From CAVWNR01 sp963756525 (GTDB taxonomy: Bacteria; Actinomycetota; Actinomycetes; Mycobacteriales; Jatrophihabitantaceae): 64,000 bases of DNA. Positions within the stretch are counted from its first letter, which is position 1; each line of letters begins with the position of its first letter. The position numbers and the translations under genes were made by a program. Location: positions 868,001 through 932,000 of the forward strand of contig CAVWNR010000001.1 of the NCBI GenBank assembly GCA_963756525.1, written 5' to 3'. Below the pieces are notes generated by a model. That model did no database searches, was not told the origin of the DNA, and saw only the letters and a program-made list of their open reading frames with translations. Shown in pieces: positions 54,009 through 63,165 of this stretch.

Positions 54009-55175
54009 GTGACCGTTTCCCTGGGAATGCCCGCTGCCGGCCCGCCGGTGCCGCCTCCTGTCCTCGCACCGCGCCGCAAGTCGCGCCAGATCAAGGTCGG
54101 CTCGGTGGCGGTGGGCGGCGGCGCGCCGATCTCGGTGCAGTCGATGACGACCACGCTGACCGCCGACGTCAACGCCACGCTGCAGCAGATCGCCGAGCTC
54201 ACCGCCACCGGCTGCGACATCGTCAGGGTCGCGGTACCGAGCCAGGACGACGCCGACGCGCTGCCGCAGATCGCCAAGAAGTCGCAGATCCCGGTCATCG
54301 CCGACATCCACTTCCAGCCGAAGTACGTCTTCGCCGCCATCGACGCGGGATGCGCCGGCGTGCGGGTCAACCCCGGCAACATCAAGGCGTTCGACGACCG
54401 GGTGGGCGAGATCGCGAAGGCTGCCGCGGACGCCGGCGTCTCGCTGCGGATCGGCGTCAACGCCGGCTCGCTGGACAAGCGGCTGCTCACCAAATACGGC
54501 AAGGCGACGCCCGAGGCGCTCGTCGAGTCGGCGCTCAACGAGGCGGCGCTGTTCGAGGAGCATGGCTTTCGCGACTTCAAGATATCGGTCAAGCACAACG
54601 ACCCGGTCGTGATGGTCCGCGCGTACGAGCTACTCGCCGAGGCCTGCGACTACCCGCTGCACCTCGGGGTCACCGAGGCCGGGCCGGCGTTCCAGGGCAC
54701 GATCAAGTCGGCCGTCGCGTTCGGCGCGCTGCTGTCCAAGGGCATCGGCGACACGATCCGGGTGTCGCTCTCGGCGCCTCCGGTCGAGGAGGTCAAGGTC
54801 GGCATCGCGATCCTCGAGTCGCTCAACCTGCGTCCGCGCCGCCTGGAGATCGTCTCGTGCCCGTCCTGCGGGCGCGCCCAGGTCGACGTCTACACCCTCG
54901 CCGACAAGGTCACGGCCGGTTTGGACGGGCTCGAGGTGCCGCTGCGCGTCGCGGTCATGGGCTGCGTCGTCAACGGTCCCGGCGAGGCCCGCGAGGCCGA
55001 CCTGGGCGTCGCGTCCGGCAACGGCAAGGGGCAGATCTTCGTCAAGGGAGAGGTCGTCAAGACGGTGCCCGAGTCGCAGATCGTCGAGACGCTCATCGAG
55101 GAGGCGATGCGCCTCGCCGACCAGATGACCGCCGACGGCACGTCGTCGGGCCAGCCGAGCGTCTCGGTGGTCTGA
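54009..55175 (+). CDS. ispG: 4-hydroxy-3-methylbut-2-enyl diphosphate synthase
   Basis: 388-residue iron-sulfur enzyme of the non-mevalonate pathway, converting methylerythritol cyclodiphosphate to HMBPP. '[20 protein letters not shown]' opens the barrel, with '[17 protein letters not shown]' and '[14 protein letters not shown]'; the cluster cysteines are in '[16 protein letters not shown]' and '[19 protein letters not shown]'. Length is typical. Together with dxr nearby it supplies isoprenoid precursors. Confidence 0.97.
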   Translation: MTVSLGMPAAGPPVPPPVLAPRRKSRQIKVGSVAVGGGAPISVQSMTTTLTADVNATLQQIAELTATGCDIVRVAVPSQDDADALPQIAKKSQIPVIADIHFQPKYVFAAIDAGCAGVRVNPGNIKAFDDRVGEIAKAAADAGVSLRIGVNAGSLDKRLLTKYGKATPEALVESALNEAALFEEHGFRDFKISVKHNDPVVMVRAYELLAEACDYPLHLGVTEAGPAFQGTIKSAVAFGALLSKGIGDTIRVSLSAPPVEEVKVGIAILESLNLRPRRLEIVSCPSCGRAQVDVYTLADKVTAGLDGLEVPLRVAVMGCVVNGPGEAREADLGVASGNGKGQIFVKGEVVKTVPESQIVETLIEEAMRLADQMTADGTSSGQPSVSVV

Positions 55176-55193
55176 CCCGCGCGGAGCGCGTCA

Positions 55194-56048
55194 GTGGTTG
55201 CCCTGCGAGCGGCGCAGCGCATGGCCGTCCGGCCGCTGCATGACCGCGACCTGCCTGCACTGCGGGCGCTGATCGCAGCCGACCCGCTGGTGAACGCCGC
55301 CTTCGCGGCGCGGTTGGACGGCGCCGGCGCGCTGCGGCCCGGCGTCCTCGGCGGGAAGGTCGTGGGTGTCGGGCTGCCCGGCGCCCTGCGCGCCGCATGC
55401 TTCCTCGGCGGAAACGTGCGACCCGTCGGCGGCGACCCAGGGGCGTGGCACGAGCTCGCCGGCTACCTCGGCGGCCAGCGCCGGGCGTGCACCGCGATCG
55501 TCGGCGCCGCCGACGCGCTCGACGTCCTCTGGCCGGCGCTCGCTGCGGCATGGGGACCGGCGCGCGAGGTGCGCCGCAGGCAGCCGCTACTCGCGACCTG
55601 GTCGCAGCGGTGCGCGCCGGATCCACAGGTACGCGCTGCCCGACCCGACGACCTGGACCGGTACCTGCCGGCCGCGATCGCCATGTTCGCCGAAGAGGTC
55701 GGCACACCGCTCGGCGTGGCGGCGTGGGCGGACTACCGCGCGCGGGTCGCCGGGCTGCTCGAGGCCGGCCGGTGCCTGGTCCGGGTCGACGGCGACGGCG
55801 TGGTGGAGTTCAAGGCCGAGATCGCCGTTGTCTCCTCCGCGACCTGCCAGGTGCAGGGCGTCTGGGTGCGACCCGACCTGCGCGGACGGGGCATCGGCAC
55901 GGCGGCGATGTGCGCTGTGGTCGCGCACGGGCTGCGGCTCGCACCGGCGGTGAGCCTCTACGTCAACGACTTCAACCTGCCCGCGCGCCGGCTCTACGCC
56001 CGGCTCGGCATGCGGCAGGTCGCGACGCTGGCGACGGTGCTGTTCTGA
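55194..56048 (+). CDS. GNAT acetyltransferase with N-terminal DUF4081 domain (Rv2867c-like)
   Basis: 284-residue protein of a conserved actinobacterial family found next to ispG. The first ~120 residues are the DUF4081 domain ('LRALIAADPLVNAAFAARLD', 'ACFLGGNVRPVGGDPGAW'). The C-terminal half is a GNAT fold with the acetyl-CoA loop 'VRPDLRGRGIGTAAMCAVV' and 'SLYVNDFNLPARRLYARLGM'. GTG 55194 has GGAG upstream. The stop shares a base with the ATG of the HAD gene. The mycobacterial homologue is unassigned enzymatically; the substrate is unknown. Confidence 0.93.
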   Translation: MVALRAAQRMAVRPLHDRDLPALRALIAADPLVNAAFAARLDGAGALRPGVLGGKVVGVGLPGALRAACFLGGNVRPVGGDPGAWHELAGYLGGQRRACTAIVGAADALDVLWPALAAAWGPAREVRRRQPLLATWSQRCAPDPQVRAARPDDLDRYLPAAIAMFAEEVGTPLGVAAWADYRARVAGLLEAGRCLVRVDGDGVVEFKAEIAVVSSATCQVQGVWVRPDLRGRGIGTAAMCAVVAHGLRLAPAVSLYVNDFNLPARRLYARLGMRQVATLATVLF

Positions 56049-56728
56049 TGACCGGCATCCAAGCAGTGATCTTCGACTGGGGCGGCACGCTGACCCCGTG
56101 GCACACCATCGAGCCCACGGATGCCTGGCTCGCGGCGACCGGCGACGCGGAGCTCGCCCGTCGCATAGTCGAGGCCGAGGACGCGGCCTGGTTGCGCTCG
56201 CGCGACCAGCATGAGAGCGCGCGGCTGGCGGAGGTGCTGGCCGCGGCCGGCGTCGATCCCAACGACGCAATGCTCGCCGGCTACCACGCCTGGTGGGAGC
56301 CGCACACGCTCATCGACCCCGACGTGCCGGCCCTGTTCGCCCAGCTGCGCGCGTGGCGGATGCGCATCGGCGTGCTGTCCAACACGATATGGCCCCGCGA
56401 CCGGCACGAGTCGATCTTCGAGCGGGACGAGGTTCTCTCCCTCATCGACGGCGCGGTCTACACCTGCGAGATCCCGTGGACCAAGCCGCACCCGGACGCG
56501 TTCCGCGCCGCGTTGGCCGCGGTCGGCATCGACGACCCGTCGCGTGCGGTTTTCGTCGGCGACCGGCTCTTCGACGACATCCACGGCGCCAAGAGCGCCG
56601 GGATGCGGGCCGTCCTGGTGCCACACAGCAGCATCCCGGAATGGCAGCGCGGCAGCGCCGAGGGCGAGCCGGACGCCGTCATCGAACGCCTCGCGGACCT
56701 GCCGGCCGTCCTCGACGCCTGGCGCTGA
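56048..56728 (+). CDS. HAD-family hydrolase
   Basis: 226-residue haloacid-dehalogenase-like hydrolase. Motif I is 'VIFDWGGTLTPW'; the second Asp of DxD is replaced by Gly-Gly, as in 'DWGGT'-type members of this family. Motif II 'IGVLSNT', motif III Lys in 'IPWTKPHPDAF' and motif IV 'AVFVGDRLFDDIHGAK' are present. The D-x-W-G-G-T pattern is found in many putative phosphatases of actinobacteria. Coupled to the upstream acetyltransferase gene. Substrate unknown. Confidence 0.9.
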   Translation: MTGIQAVIFDWGGTLTPWHTIEPTDAWLAATGDAELARRIVEAEDAAWLRSRDQHESARLAEVLAAAGVDPNDAMLAGYHAWWEPHTLIDPDVPALFAQLRAWRMRIGVLSNTIWPRDRHESIFERDEVLSLIDGAVYTCEIPWTKPHPDAFRAALAAVGIDDPSRAVFVGDRLFDDIHGAKSAGMRAVLVPHSSIPEWQRGSAEGEPDAVIERLADLPAVLDAWR

Positions 56729-56823
56729 GCGAGCGAGGAACGCCTCGGAATCGATACTCTCGTATCGCGCACGACCAGGTGGGCGCGATGCCGCCACAAC
56801 TGCACACCGAGGAGGTCGTCCCG

Positions 56824-57378
56824 ATGCCCGCCGATCCCGGACGCGCCGGCCGAGCCCCCGAGCCGGCGCACGGGCGCCTGCGCGCGGTGATCGAGCCCGT
56901 GGTCGACAGCGCCGGGTTCGACCTGGAGGACGTCACTGTGCAGGCGGTCGGTCGCCGCAGCGTCGTCCGCGTCGTGGTGGATGCCGATGACGGCGTGAAC
57001 CTGGACGCGGTGGCCGATATCAGCCGGGCCGTGTCGGCCGCCCTCGACGAGCAGACGCCCGGCGGCGCGGCGTTCGCCGGCCCGTACGTCCTGGAGGTCA
57101 CTTCGCCGGGTGTCGACCGCCCGCTCACCGAACCGCGGCACTGGTGGCGTGCCCGCGGCCGGCTGGTGCGGGTGAGCGTCGAGGGGACCGAGCTGACCGG
57201 CCGGGTCGTCGACGCCGACGACGCCGGGGTCACGATCGGCACCGACGGCGGCGAGCGGCGCGTCGACTGGGCCGCGCTGGGTGCGGGCCGGGTGCAGGTC
57301 GAGTTCAACCGAGCGACGCTTGCGGAGCGAGAAATGAACCGGCCCGGTCCGGTCGGCATTGGAGAGGCGGGCGAGTAG
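56824..57378 (+). CDS. rimP: Ribosome maturation factor RimP
   Basis: 184-residue factor for 30S assembly. '[20 protein letters not shown]' starts the N-terminal domain; '[20 protein letters not shown]' and '[20 protein letters not shown]' are the family hallmarks, followed by an Sm-like domain. ATG 56824 has GAGGAGG at 56809; the ATG at 56788 would precede that ribosome site. It heads the rimP-nusA-ylxR-infB operon. A short inverted repeat CGATAC-TCTC-GTATCG (56752-56767) lies upstream. Confidence 0.94.
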   Translation: MPADPGRAGRAPEPAHGRLRAVIEPVVDSAGFDLEDVTVQAVGRRSVVRVVVDADDGVNLDAVADISRAVSAALDEQTPGGAAFAGPYVLEVTSPGVDRPLTEPRHWWRARGRLVRVSVEGTELTGRVVDADDAGVTIGTDGGERRVDWAALGAGRVQVEFNRATLAEREMNRPGPVGIGEAGE

Positions 57379-57380
57379 CG

Positions 57381-58427
57381 ATGGTTCACGTCGACATCGC
57401 CGCGCTGCGCAGCATCGAGCGGGAGAAGGAGATCTCGTTCGACATGCTGCTGGACGCGCTCGAGACCGCGCTGCTCACCGCCTACAAGCACACCCCGCAC
57501 TCGATGCCGCACGCCCGGGTGGCGATCGACCGCAAGACCGGTGAGGTCGTCGTGTGGGCGCAGGACTACGACGCCGACGGCGAGCTGATCGAGGAGTACG
57601 ACGACACACCCACCGACTTCGGCCGGGTGGCCGCAATGACCGCGCGCCAGGTGATCCTGCAGCGGCTGCGCGACGCCGAGCACGACCAGACGTTCGGCGA
57701 GTACTCGGGGCGCGAGGGCGACATTGTGACCGGGGTGGTGCAGGCCGATGCGCACGCCGCCCAGCGGGGACTGGTGCTCATCGACATCGGCAAGGTCGAG
57801 GCGCTGCTGCCGCACTCCGAGCAGGTGCCCGGCGAGGAGTACCGGCACGGCTCGCGGATCAAGTGCTACGTGGTGCGGGTCGAGCGAGGCCTGCGCGGCC
57901 CGCAGGTGACGGTCAGCCGCACCCATCCGAACCTGGTGAAGAAGCTGTTCGCGCTGGAGGTACCCGAGATCGCGCAGGGCAGCGTCGAGATCGTCGGCGT
58001 GGCGCGGGAGGCGGGGCACCGGGGCAAGATCGCGGTGCGGAGCACGGTTGCCGGCCTGAACGCGAAGGGCGCCTGCATCGGGCCGATGGGCCAGCGGGTC
58101 CGCAACGTGGTGGCCGAGCTGCACGGCGAGAAGATCGACATCATCGACTACGCGGACGACCCGGCCACCTACGTCGGCAACGCCCTTTCGCCGGCGCACG
58201 CGATCTCGGCGGAGGTCGTCGACCCGGCGACCCAGTCGGTGCGGGTCGTCGTCCCGGACTTCCAGCTCTCCCTCGCGATCGGACGCGAGGGACAGAACGC
58301 CCGGCTCGCCGCACGACTGACCGGCTGGCGCATCGACATCCACAGCGACGCGGCACGCGGCGGCGCCAGCGGCACGTCGCCGGCGCGTCGAGACGGCGAG
58401 CGCGACACGCCCGGCCGCGAGGGGTAG
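57381..58427 (+). CDS. nusA: Transcription termination/antitermination factor NusA
   Basis: 348-residue RNA polymerase-binding factor. N-terminal domain begins '[20 protein letters not shown]'; the S1 domain contains '[20 protein letters not shown]'; the KH domains include '[20 protein letters not shown]' with '[13 protein letters not shown]', and '[19 protein letters not shown]'. As usual in actinobacteria it lacks the C-terminal acidic repeats of the Escherichia coli protein. ATG 57381 is two bases after rimP. Confidence 0.96.
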   Translation: MVHVDIAALRSIEREKEISFDMLLDALETALLTAYKHTPHSMPHARVAIDRKTGEVVVWAQDYDADGELIEEYDDTPTDFGRVAAMTARQVILQRLRDAEHDQTFGEYSGREGDIVTGVVQADAHAAQRGLVLIDIGKVEALLPHSEQVPGEEYRHGSRIKCYVVRVERGLRGPQVTVSRTHPNLVKKLFALEVPEIAQGSVEIVGVAREAGHRGKIAVRSTVAGLNAKGACIGPMGQRVRNVVAELHGEKIDIIDYADDPATYVGNALSPAHAISAEVVDPATQSVRVVVPDFQLSLAIGREGQNARLAARLTGWRIDIHSDAARGGASGTSPARRDGERDTPGREG

Positions 58428-58430
58428 ACT
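58425..58430 (+). promoter_or_regulatory. Candidate -10 element upstream of ylxR
   Basis: TAGACT overlaps the nusA stop (TAG) and ends 5 bases before GTG 58436. The same hexamer appears at 27002 upstream of rpsB. An internal promoter giving a leaderless ylxR-infB message is possible. Confidence 0.28.
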
Positions 58431-58435
58431 ACTGC

Positions 58436-58855
58436 GTGGTCGTTCGATCGACGACGGCATCTGATGCTGCCCTGCGGCAGGTCCCCGCACCCGCGGGCCC
58501 GGTCCGCACGTGCATCGGCTGCCGTAGCCGGGCGGCGGCCGCCGAGTTGCTCCGCGTCGTCGCGGCGCCGACCTCGGCAGGCACGGCAGATCATCCCGAT
58601 CCGGTGCCCGCGCCTCCGGCCAGCGGGTCCGCAGCCGTGCTTGTCGTGCCGGATCCGCGCCGCCGCGCACCCGGCCGCGGTGCCTGGCTGCACCCCGATC
58701 CCGGATGCGCGGCGCTCGCGCAGCGACGCCGGGCGTTCGCCCGGGCCCTTCGGGTGCCCGGCGCGGTCGACCCGGCGCCGGTGCTCGAGTACGTGGCCCG
58801 CATCTCGGTCGCACCGAACGCCGGCGGGACACTCCCGCAGGCCTCACGAAGGTGA
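58436..58855 (+). CDS. ylxR: YlxR (DUF448) RNA-binding protein
   Basis: 139-residue protein with the DUF448 core '[20 protein letters not shown]' (conserved CxxC and Arg) and '[20 protein letters not shown]'. YlxR-family proteins bind RNA or act as nucleoid-associated regulators; in some bacteria YlxR affects RNase P or glucose-responsive transcription. GTG 58436 is 8 bases after the nusA stop. A Pro/Ala-rich stretch interrupts the core around residues 52-72. Located between nusA and infB as in most Gram-positives. Confidence 0.9.
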   Translation: MVVRSTTASDAALRQVPAPAGPVRTCIGCRSRAAAAELLRVVAAPTSAGTADHPDPVPAPPASGSAAVLVVPDPRRRAPGRGAWLHPDPGCAALAQRRRAFARALRVPGAVDPAPVLEYVARISVAPNAGGTLPQASRR

Positions 58856-58956
58856 GCAGAACAGCTATGGGCACTCGATGAAGCGCCAGCGATGAGAACG
58901 TCCACCATCTAGCCGGACCGAGCGGACCCGCCGCCTGGTCCCCCCGAAGGAGTCAC

Positions 58957-61803
58957 GTGCCAGGCAAGGTCCGCGTTTCCACGCTCGCGAAAGAGCTCGG
59001 AATCAGCAGCAAGGAAGCCCTCGCCAAGCTCGGCGAGATCGGCGAGTACGTCAAGACCGCGTCCTCGACCGTCGAGCCGCCGGTCGCCCGGCGCTTGCGA
59101 GAGGCGTTCCCCGCGGCGCCCGCAGCACCGGCCGCATCCGCACCCCCCGCCGCCGACGGTGCGGCCGCCGACGGTGCGGCCGCCGACGGTGCGGCGCCGT
59201 CCGCGCCCGCGAAGAAGGCACCCGCCCGGAAGGCCGCCGCGGCACCGGTAGCGGCCGCACCGTCGGTCGCCGAGGCGGCGGCGCCCGCCGCCCCGCCGCT
59301 CATCGAGCCGGTTGAGCCGGCCGCCCCGCCGGTCGCTGACACGGCGCCACCGGCCGCCGCCGCGGCCGCTCCGCCTGCCGCGCCGCCCGCCCCGAGCACT
59401 CCTGAGGCCCCGGCACCCCCCGCGGCCTCGCCGTCACCGACGTCGCTTCCGCCGCGGCCCGCGCCGCGTCCTGGGCCGCGGCTCGGCAACAACCCGTTCG
59501 GCGTCGCCGGTAGCTCGCCGAGCACCCGGCCAGCGGCGCCGCGGCCCGGCGGGCCGACACCTGGCGCCATGCCGCCGCGGCCCGGCGTGCCGCGGTCGGC
59601 AGGTCCGGCCGGACCGGGCGGCCCGCGCCCCAATCCCGGCATGATGCCGCCTCGGCCGAGCCCGGGCATGATGCCCGGGCGGACAGGCCCCGGCCAGCGA
59701 GCGGGCGGTCCCGGACGGCCGGGCGTTACGGGAGCGCCGGGCGGCCGGGCGGGTGGCGGCTACCGTGGCGGTCCCGGCGGCGGCTCGCCGACCGGCGCGC
59801 CAGGCGGCTACCGCAGCGGTCCGGGCGGCGGTCGCCCGGGTGGCGGCCGCGGCGGACGCGGCGCCGGGACGGCCGGCGCGTTCGGGCGTCCGGGCGGTCG
59901 CCCGGCGCGCGGGCGCAAGAGCAAGAAGCAGCGCCGCCAGGAGTTCGACAACCTCTCCGCGCCGTCGCTCGGTGGCGCCCAGGTGCCCCGCGGCAACGGC
60001 GATGTGCTGCGGCTGCCGCGCGGCGCGTCCCTGTCCGATTTCGCCGAGAAGATCAACGCCAACCCGGCGGCCCTGGTCACGGTGCTCTTCCACCTCGGCG
60101 AGATGGTGACCGCCACCCAGTCGGTGAACGAGGAGACCCTGCAACTGCTCGGCGCCGAGCTCAACTACCAGGTGCAGGTGGTCAGCCCCGAGGACGAGGA
60201 CCGCGAGCTGCTCGAGTCGTTCGACCTCAGCTTCGGTGCTGACGAAGGCGGCGAGGAGAACCTGGAGGCGCGCCCGCCGGTGGTCACCGTCATGGGTCAC
60301 GTCGACCACGGCAAGACCCGGTTGCTGGACGCCATCCGGCACACCACCGTGGTGAAGGAAGAGGCCGGCGGGATCACCCAGCACATCGGCGCCTACCAGG
60401 TGCGCGTCGAGCACGAGGGTGTCGACCGGGCGATCACGTTCATCGACACCCCGGGCCACGAGGCGTTCACCGCCATGCGTGCCCGCGGCGCCGCGACCAC
60501 CGACATCGTCGTGCTGGTCGTCGCCGCCGACGACGGCGTGATGCCGCAGACCATCGAGGCGCTCAACCACGCCCAGGCCGCGGACGTCCCGATCGTCGTC
60601 GCGGTGAACAAGATCGACAAGGAGGATGCCAACCCGGCGAAGGTGCGCCAGCAGCTCACCGAGTACGGCCTGGTCGCCGAGGAGTACGGCGGCGACACGA
60701 TGTTCATCGACGTCTCCGCCCGCTCGAACATCAACCTCGACGGGCTGCTCGAGGCGGTGCTGCTCACCGCCGACGCCGCCCTCGACCTGCGGGCCAACCC
60801 CGACCAGGACGCGCAGGGCATCGTCATCGAGGCCCGGCTCGACCGCGGCCGCGGCCCGGTCGCCTCGCTGCTCGTGCAGCGCGGCACGCTGCGGGTGGGC
60901 GACTCGGTGGTCGCCGGCGACGCGTTCGGGCGCGTCCGGGCGATGCTGGACGAGAATGGCGACCCGGTCGACGAGGCCAGCCCCTCCCGTCCGGTGCAGG
61001 TGCTCGGCCTCACCTCCGTGCCGGGCGCCGGCGACTCGTTCCTCGTCGTCGAGGAGGACCGCATCGCCCGCCAGATCGCCGACCGGCGGCAGGCGCGCGA
61101 GCGCAACGCGCAGCTGGCAGCGTCGCGGCGGCGAATCTCGCTCGACGACCTGGACAAGGCCCTCGCCGCAGGCGAGGTGCAGCAGCTGAACCTCGTCATC
61201 AAGGGCGACGTGTCCGGTTCGGTCGAGGCGCTCGAGGATGCCCTGCTCAAGATCGATGTGGGCCCGGACGCCGACGAGGTGTCGCTGCGGGTGATCGGCC
61301 GCGGGGTCGGCGCGATCACCGAGAACGACATCAACCTCGCCATCGCGTCGGACGCCGTCGTCATCGGCTACAACGTCCGGCCCGAGGGCAAGGCGCGGGA
61401 GGCGGCCGACCGCGAGGGCGTCGACATTCGCTACTACACGGTGATCTACCAGGCGATCGACGAGATCGAGGCCGCGCTGAAGGGGATGCTCAAGCCCGAG
61501 TTCGAGGAGGTACAGCTCGGCACCGCGGAGGTGCGTGAGGTGTTCCGTGTCCCGCGTGTCGGCAACGTCGCCGGTTCGCTGGTGCGCTCCGGCTCGATCC
61601 GCCGCAACAGCAAGGCCCGACTCATCCGCGACGGCGTCGTGGTCGCCGAGAACCTCACCGTCAACTCGCTGAAGCGGTTCAAGGATGACGCGACCGAGGT
61701 CCGCGAGGGATACGAGTGCGGGATCGGGCTCGGCTCGTTCAACGACATCAAGGTGGACGACGTGGTCGAGACGTTCGAGATGCGGGAGAAGCCGCGGGCC
61801 TGA
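58957..61803 (+). CDS. infB: Translation initiation factor IF-2
   Basis: 948-residue GTPase that brings initiator tRNA to the 30S subunit. The N-terminus has an IF2N domain ('[20 protein letters not shown]'), then ~300 residues of Ala/Pro then Gly/Pro/Arg-rich low complexity, a second IF2N-like part, and the GTPase: G1 '[12 protein letters not shown]' at residue 447, G3 'DTPGHEAF' at 497, G4 'NKIDKED' at 551. Domains II-IV follow to the end ('[16 protein letters not shown]'). GTG 58957 has AAGGAG upstream. A 15-bp repeat around 59155-59199 encodes repeated DGAAA. A large hairpin follows the stop. Confidence 0.97.
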   Translation: MPGKVRVSTLAKELGISSKEALAKLGEIGEYVKTASSTVEPPVARRLREAFPAAPAAPAASAPPAADGAAADGAAADGAAPSAPAKKAPARKAAAAPVAAAPSVAEAAAPAAPPLIEPVEPAAPPVADTAPPAAAAAAPPAAPPAPSTPEAPAPPAASPSPTSLPPRPAPRPGPRLGNNPFGVAGSSPSTRPAAPRPGGPTPGAMPPRPGVPRSAGPAGPGGPRPNPGMMPPRPSPGMMPGRTGPGQRAGGPGRPGVTGAPGGRAGGGYRGGPGGGSPTGAPGGYRSGPGGGRPGGGRGGRGAGTAGAFGRPGGRPARGRKSKKQRRQEFDNLSAPSLGGAQVPRGNGDVLRLPRGASLSDFAEKINANPAALVTVLFHLGEMVTATQSVNEETLQLLGAELNYQVQVVSPEDEDRELLESFDLSFGADEGGEENLEARPPVVTVMGHVDHGKTRLLDAIRHTTVVKEEAGGITQHIGAYQVRVEHEGVDRAITFIDTPGHEAFTAMRARGAATTDIVVLVVAADDGVMPQTIEALNHAQAADVPIVVAVNKIDKEDANPAKVRQQLTEYGLVAEEYGGDTMFIDVSARSNINLDGLLEAVLLTADAALDLRANPDQDAQGIVIEARLDRGRGPVASLLVQRGTLRVGDSVVAGDAFGRVRAMLDENGDPVDEASPSRPVQVLGLTSVPGAGDSFLVVEEDRIARQIADRRQARERNAQLAASRRRISLDDLDKALAAGEVQQLNLVIKGDVSGSVEALEDALLKIDVGPDADEVSLRVIGRGVGAITENDINLAIASDAVVIGYNVRPEGKAREAADREGVDIRYYTVIYQAIDEIEAALKGMLKPEFEEVQLGTAEVREVFRVPRVGNVAGSLVRSGSIRRNSKARLIRDGVVVAENLTVNSLKRFKDDATEVREGYECGIGLGSFNDIKVDDVVETFEMREKPRA

Positions 61804-61810
61804 GTGCTCC

Positions 61811-61870
61811 GCAAGGGTGTGCCCTTCTCCGGGGGGTCAGGCTTGATCCCTCCGAAGGGCACACCCTTGC
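61811..61870. terminator. Large hairpin after infB
   Basis: Perfect 17-base arms GCAAGGGTGTGCCCTTC (61811-61827) and its complement (61854-61870), with further partial pairing inside the 26-base interior. It begins 8 bases after the infB stop and ends 47 bases before the DUF503 start. Likely a terminator or attenuator between infB and DUF503-rbfA; there is no T-run, so it may be a processing or stability element instead. Confidence 0.6.
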
Positions 61871-61917
61871 TCCGCCTTGATGTCGTCTCCCGCCCCGGCT
61901 TTGGAGGGCTGAGGCTG

Positions 61918-62217
61918 ATGGTGGTGGGCACTTTGGCGCTGGACGTGCTGTTGGGGGACGTGCATTCGCTGAAGGAGAAGCGGTCGGTGGTGCGGCCGGT
62001 CGTGTCTGAGCTGCGGCGGCGGTTCGAGGTCGCGGCGGCCGAGACCGGCGCCGTCGAGCTGCATCGGCGGGCCGAGATCGCCGTCGCGGTGGTGTCGTCG
62101 ACGCACGCGCACGCGGTCGAGGTCCTCGACGGCTGCGAGCGGCTCGTCGCCGCGCGCCCGGAGATCGAGCTGCTCTCGGCCCGGCGGCGGGTGCTGGACG
62201 ACGACGACGTGAGCTAA
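61918..62217 (+). CDS. DUF503 family protein (YlxP-like)
   Basis: 99-residue protein of the YlxP/DUF503 family, found between infB and rbfA in Gram-positive bacteria. '[20 protein letters not shown]' followed by '[20 protein letters not shown]' is the conserved start; '[20 protein letters not shown]' follows. It has a ferredoxin-like fold in known structures; function is unknown. ATG 61918 is chosen because the family begins there; the frame is open from GTG 61804 but that part is the hairpin. Confidence 0.92.
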   Translation: MVVGTLALDVLLGDVHSLKEKRSVVRPVVSELRRRFEVAAAETGAVELHRRAEIAVAVVSSTHAHAVEVLDGCERLVAARPEIELLSARRRVLDDDDVS

Positions 62218-62237
62218 AACCGACGAGGAGAGAACTG

Positions 62238-62672
62238 ATGGTCGACGGAGCACGCGCTCGCAGGCTCGCCCGGCGGATCAAGCAGATCGTGGCCTCCGGC
62301 ATCGAGATGCAGGTCAAGGACCCGCGGCTGGGCATGGTCACGGTCACCGACGTCCGGCTGACCGGCGACCTGCACGACGCGACCGTCTTCTACACCGTCC
62401 TCGGCTCCGCCGACGAGCGGGCCGCTTCGGCCGAGGCGCTGGAGTCGGCGAAGGGGGTGCTTCGCAGCGAGGTCGGCCGGCAGACCGGCGTGCGATTCAC
62501 CCCCACGCTGAGCTTTGTGCTCGACTCCGTGCCGGACACCGCGCGGCACATCGACGACCTACTCGAGGTCGCCCGGGAGTCTGACGCGGCGGTGCAGCGG
62601 GTTCGGCAAACCGCCGTGCCCGCCGGCGAGGCCAACCCATACCGTGAGCCTCGTGACGCCGACGAGGAGTGA
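62238..62672 (+). CDS. rbfA: Ribosome-binding factor A
   Basis: 144-residue 30S maturation factor needed for 16S rRNA 5'-end processing and cold adaptation. '[20 protein letters not shown]' starts the KH-like fold, '[20 protein letters not shown]' and '[11 protein letters not shown]' are typical, and '[20 protein letters not shown]' and '[16 protein letters not shown]' follow. AGGAGAG lies upstream of ATG 62238. The short acidic tail is usual for actinobacteria. Confidence 0.96.
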   Translation: MVDGARARRLARRIKQIVASGIEMQVKDPRLGMVTVTDVRLTGDLHDATVFYTVLGSADERAASAEALESAKGVLRSEVGRQTGVRFTPTLSFVLDSVPDTARHIDDLLEVARESDAAVQRVRQTAVPAGEANPYREPRDADEE

Positions 62673-62676
62673 CCGG

Positions 62677-63165
62677 GTGCTGACGCTGCGGCGGGCCACC
62701 GGCGAGGACTGGCCGGCGATCTGGCCGATGTGGCACGAGATCGTCGCGGCGGGAGACACGTACCCCTACGACCCCGCGACCACGTCAGAGCGAGCGCGGT
62801 CCGGCTGGCTGGCTGCCGAGCCGGACGAGTGCTGGGTGGCGCTCGACGGCGACGAACTGCTCGGCACCTACCACCTCGCGCCGAACCAGGGCGGCCCCGG
62901 ATCGCACATCGCCAACGCCTCGTACATGGTGTGGGCGGTCGCGCGCGGGCGCGGCGTCGGTCGCGCGATGGTCGAGCACAGCATCCGCCGAGCCGCCGAG
63001 GCCAGCTACCTCGGCCTGCAGTTCAACGCCGTTGCGGCCACCAATGTCTACGCGATCAAGCTGTACGAGGACCTGGGGTTCGGCACGATCGGCACCGTCC
63101 CGGGCGGGTTCCGCCACCCGCAACAGGGGCTCGTCGACCTGCTGATCATGTACCGCAAGCTATGA
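62677..63165 (+). CDS. GNAT-family N-acetyltransferase
   Basis: 162-residue acetyltransferase. The acetyl-CoA loop is 'VWAVARGRGVGRAMVEHSIR' and the C-terminal 'YAIKLYEDLGFGTIGTVPGG' is the usual GNAT end; 'MWHEIVAAGDTYPYDPATT' is typical of the phosphinothricin/L-amino-acid acetyltransferase-like group. GTG 62677 is selected because GAGGAG lies upstream, although earlier in-frame GTGs at 62644 and 62653 exist. The stop overlaps the MATE gene start. Substrate unknown. Confidence 0.9.
   Translation: MLTLRRATGEDWPAIWPMWHEIVAAGDTYPYDPATTSERARSGWLAAEPDECWVALDGDELLGTYHLAPNQGGPGSHIANASYMVWAVARGRGVGRAMVEHSIRRAAEASYLGLQFNAVAATNVYAIKLYEDLGFGTIGTVPGGFRHPQQGLVDLLIMYRKL

Noticed and set aside
51224..54598. 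Antisense frame of 1124 codons opposite dxr, rseP and part of ispG
   Set aside because: Three conserved genes lie on the plus strand; the antisense product has shadow composition and no motif.
56752..56767. CGATAC-TCTC-GTATCG inverted repeat upstream of rimP as an operator
   Set aside because: Arms are only six bases and no regulator is nearby; it may just include a -10 element (TACTCT). Kept only as a note in the rimP entry.
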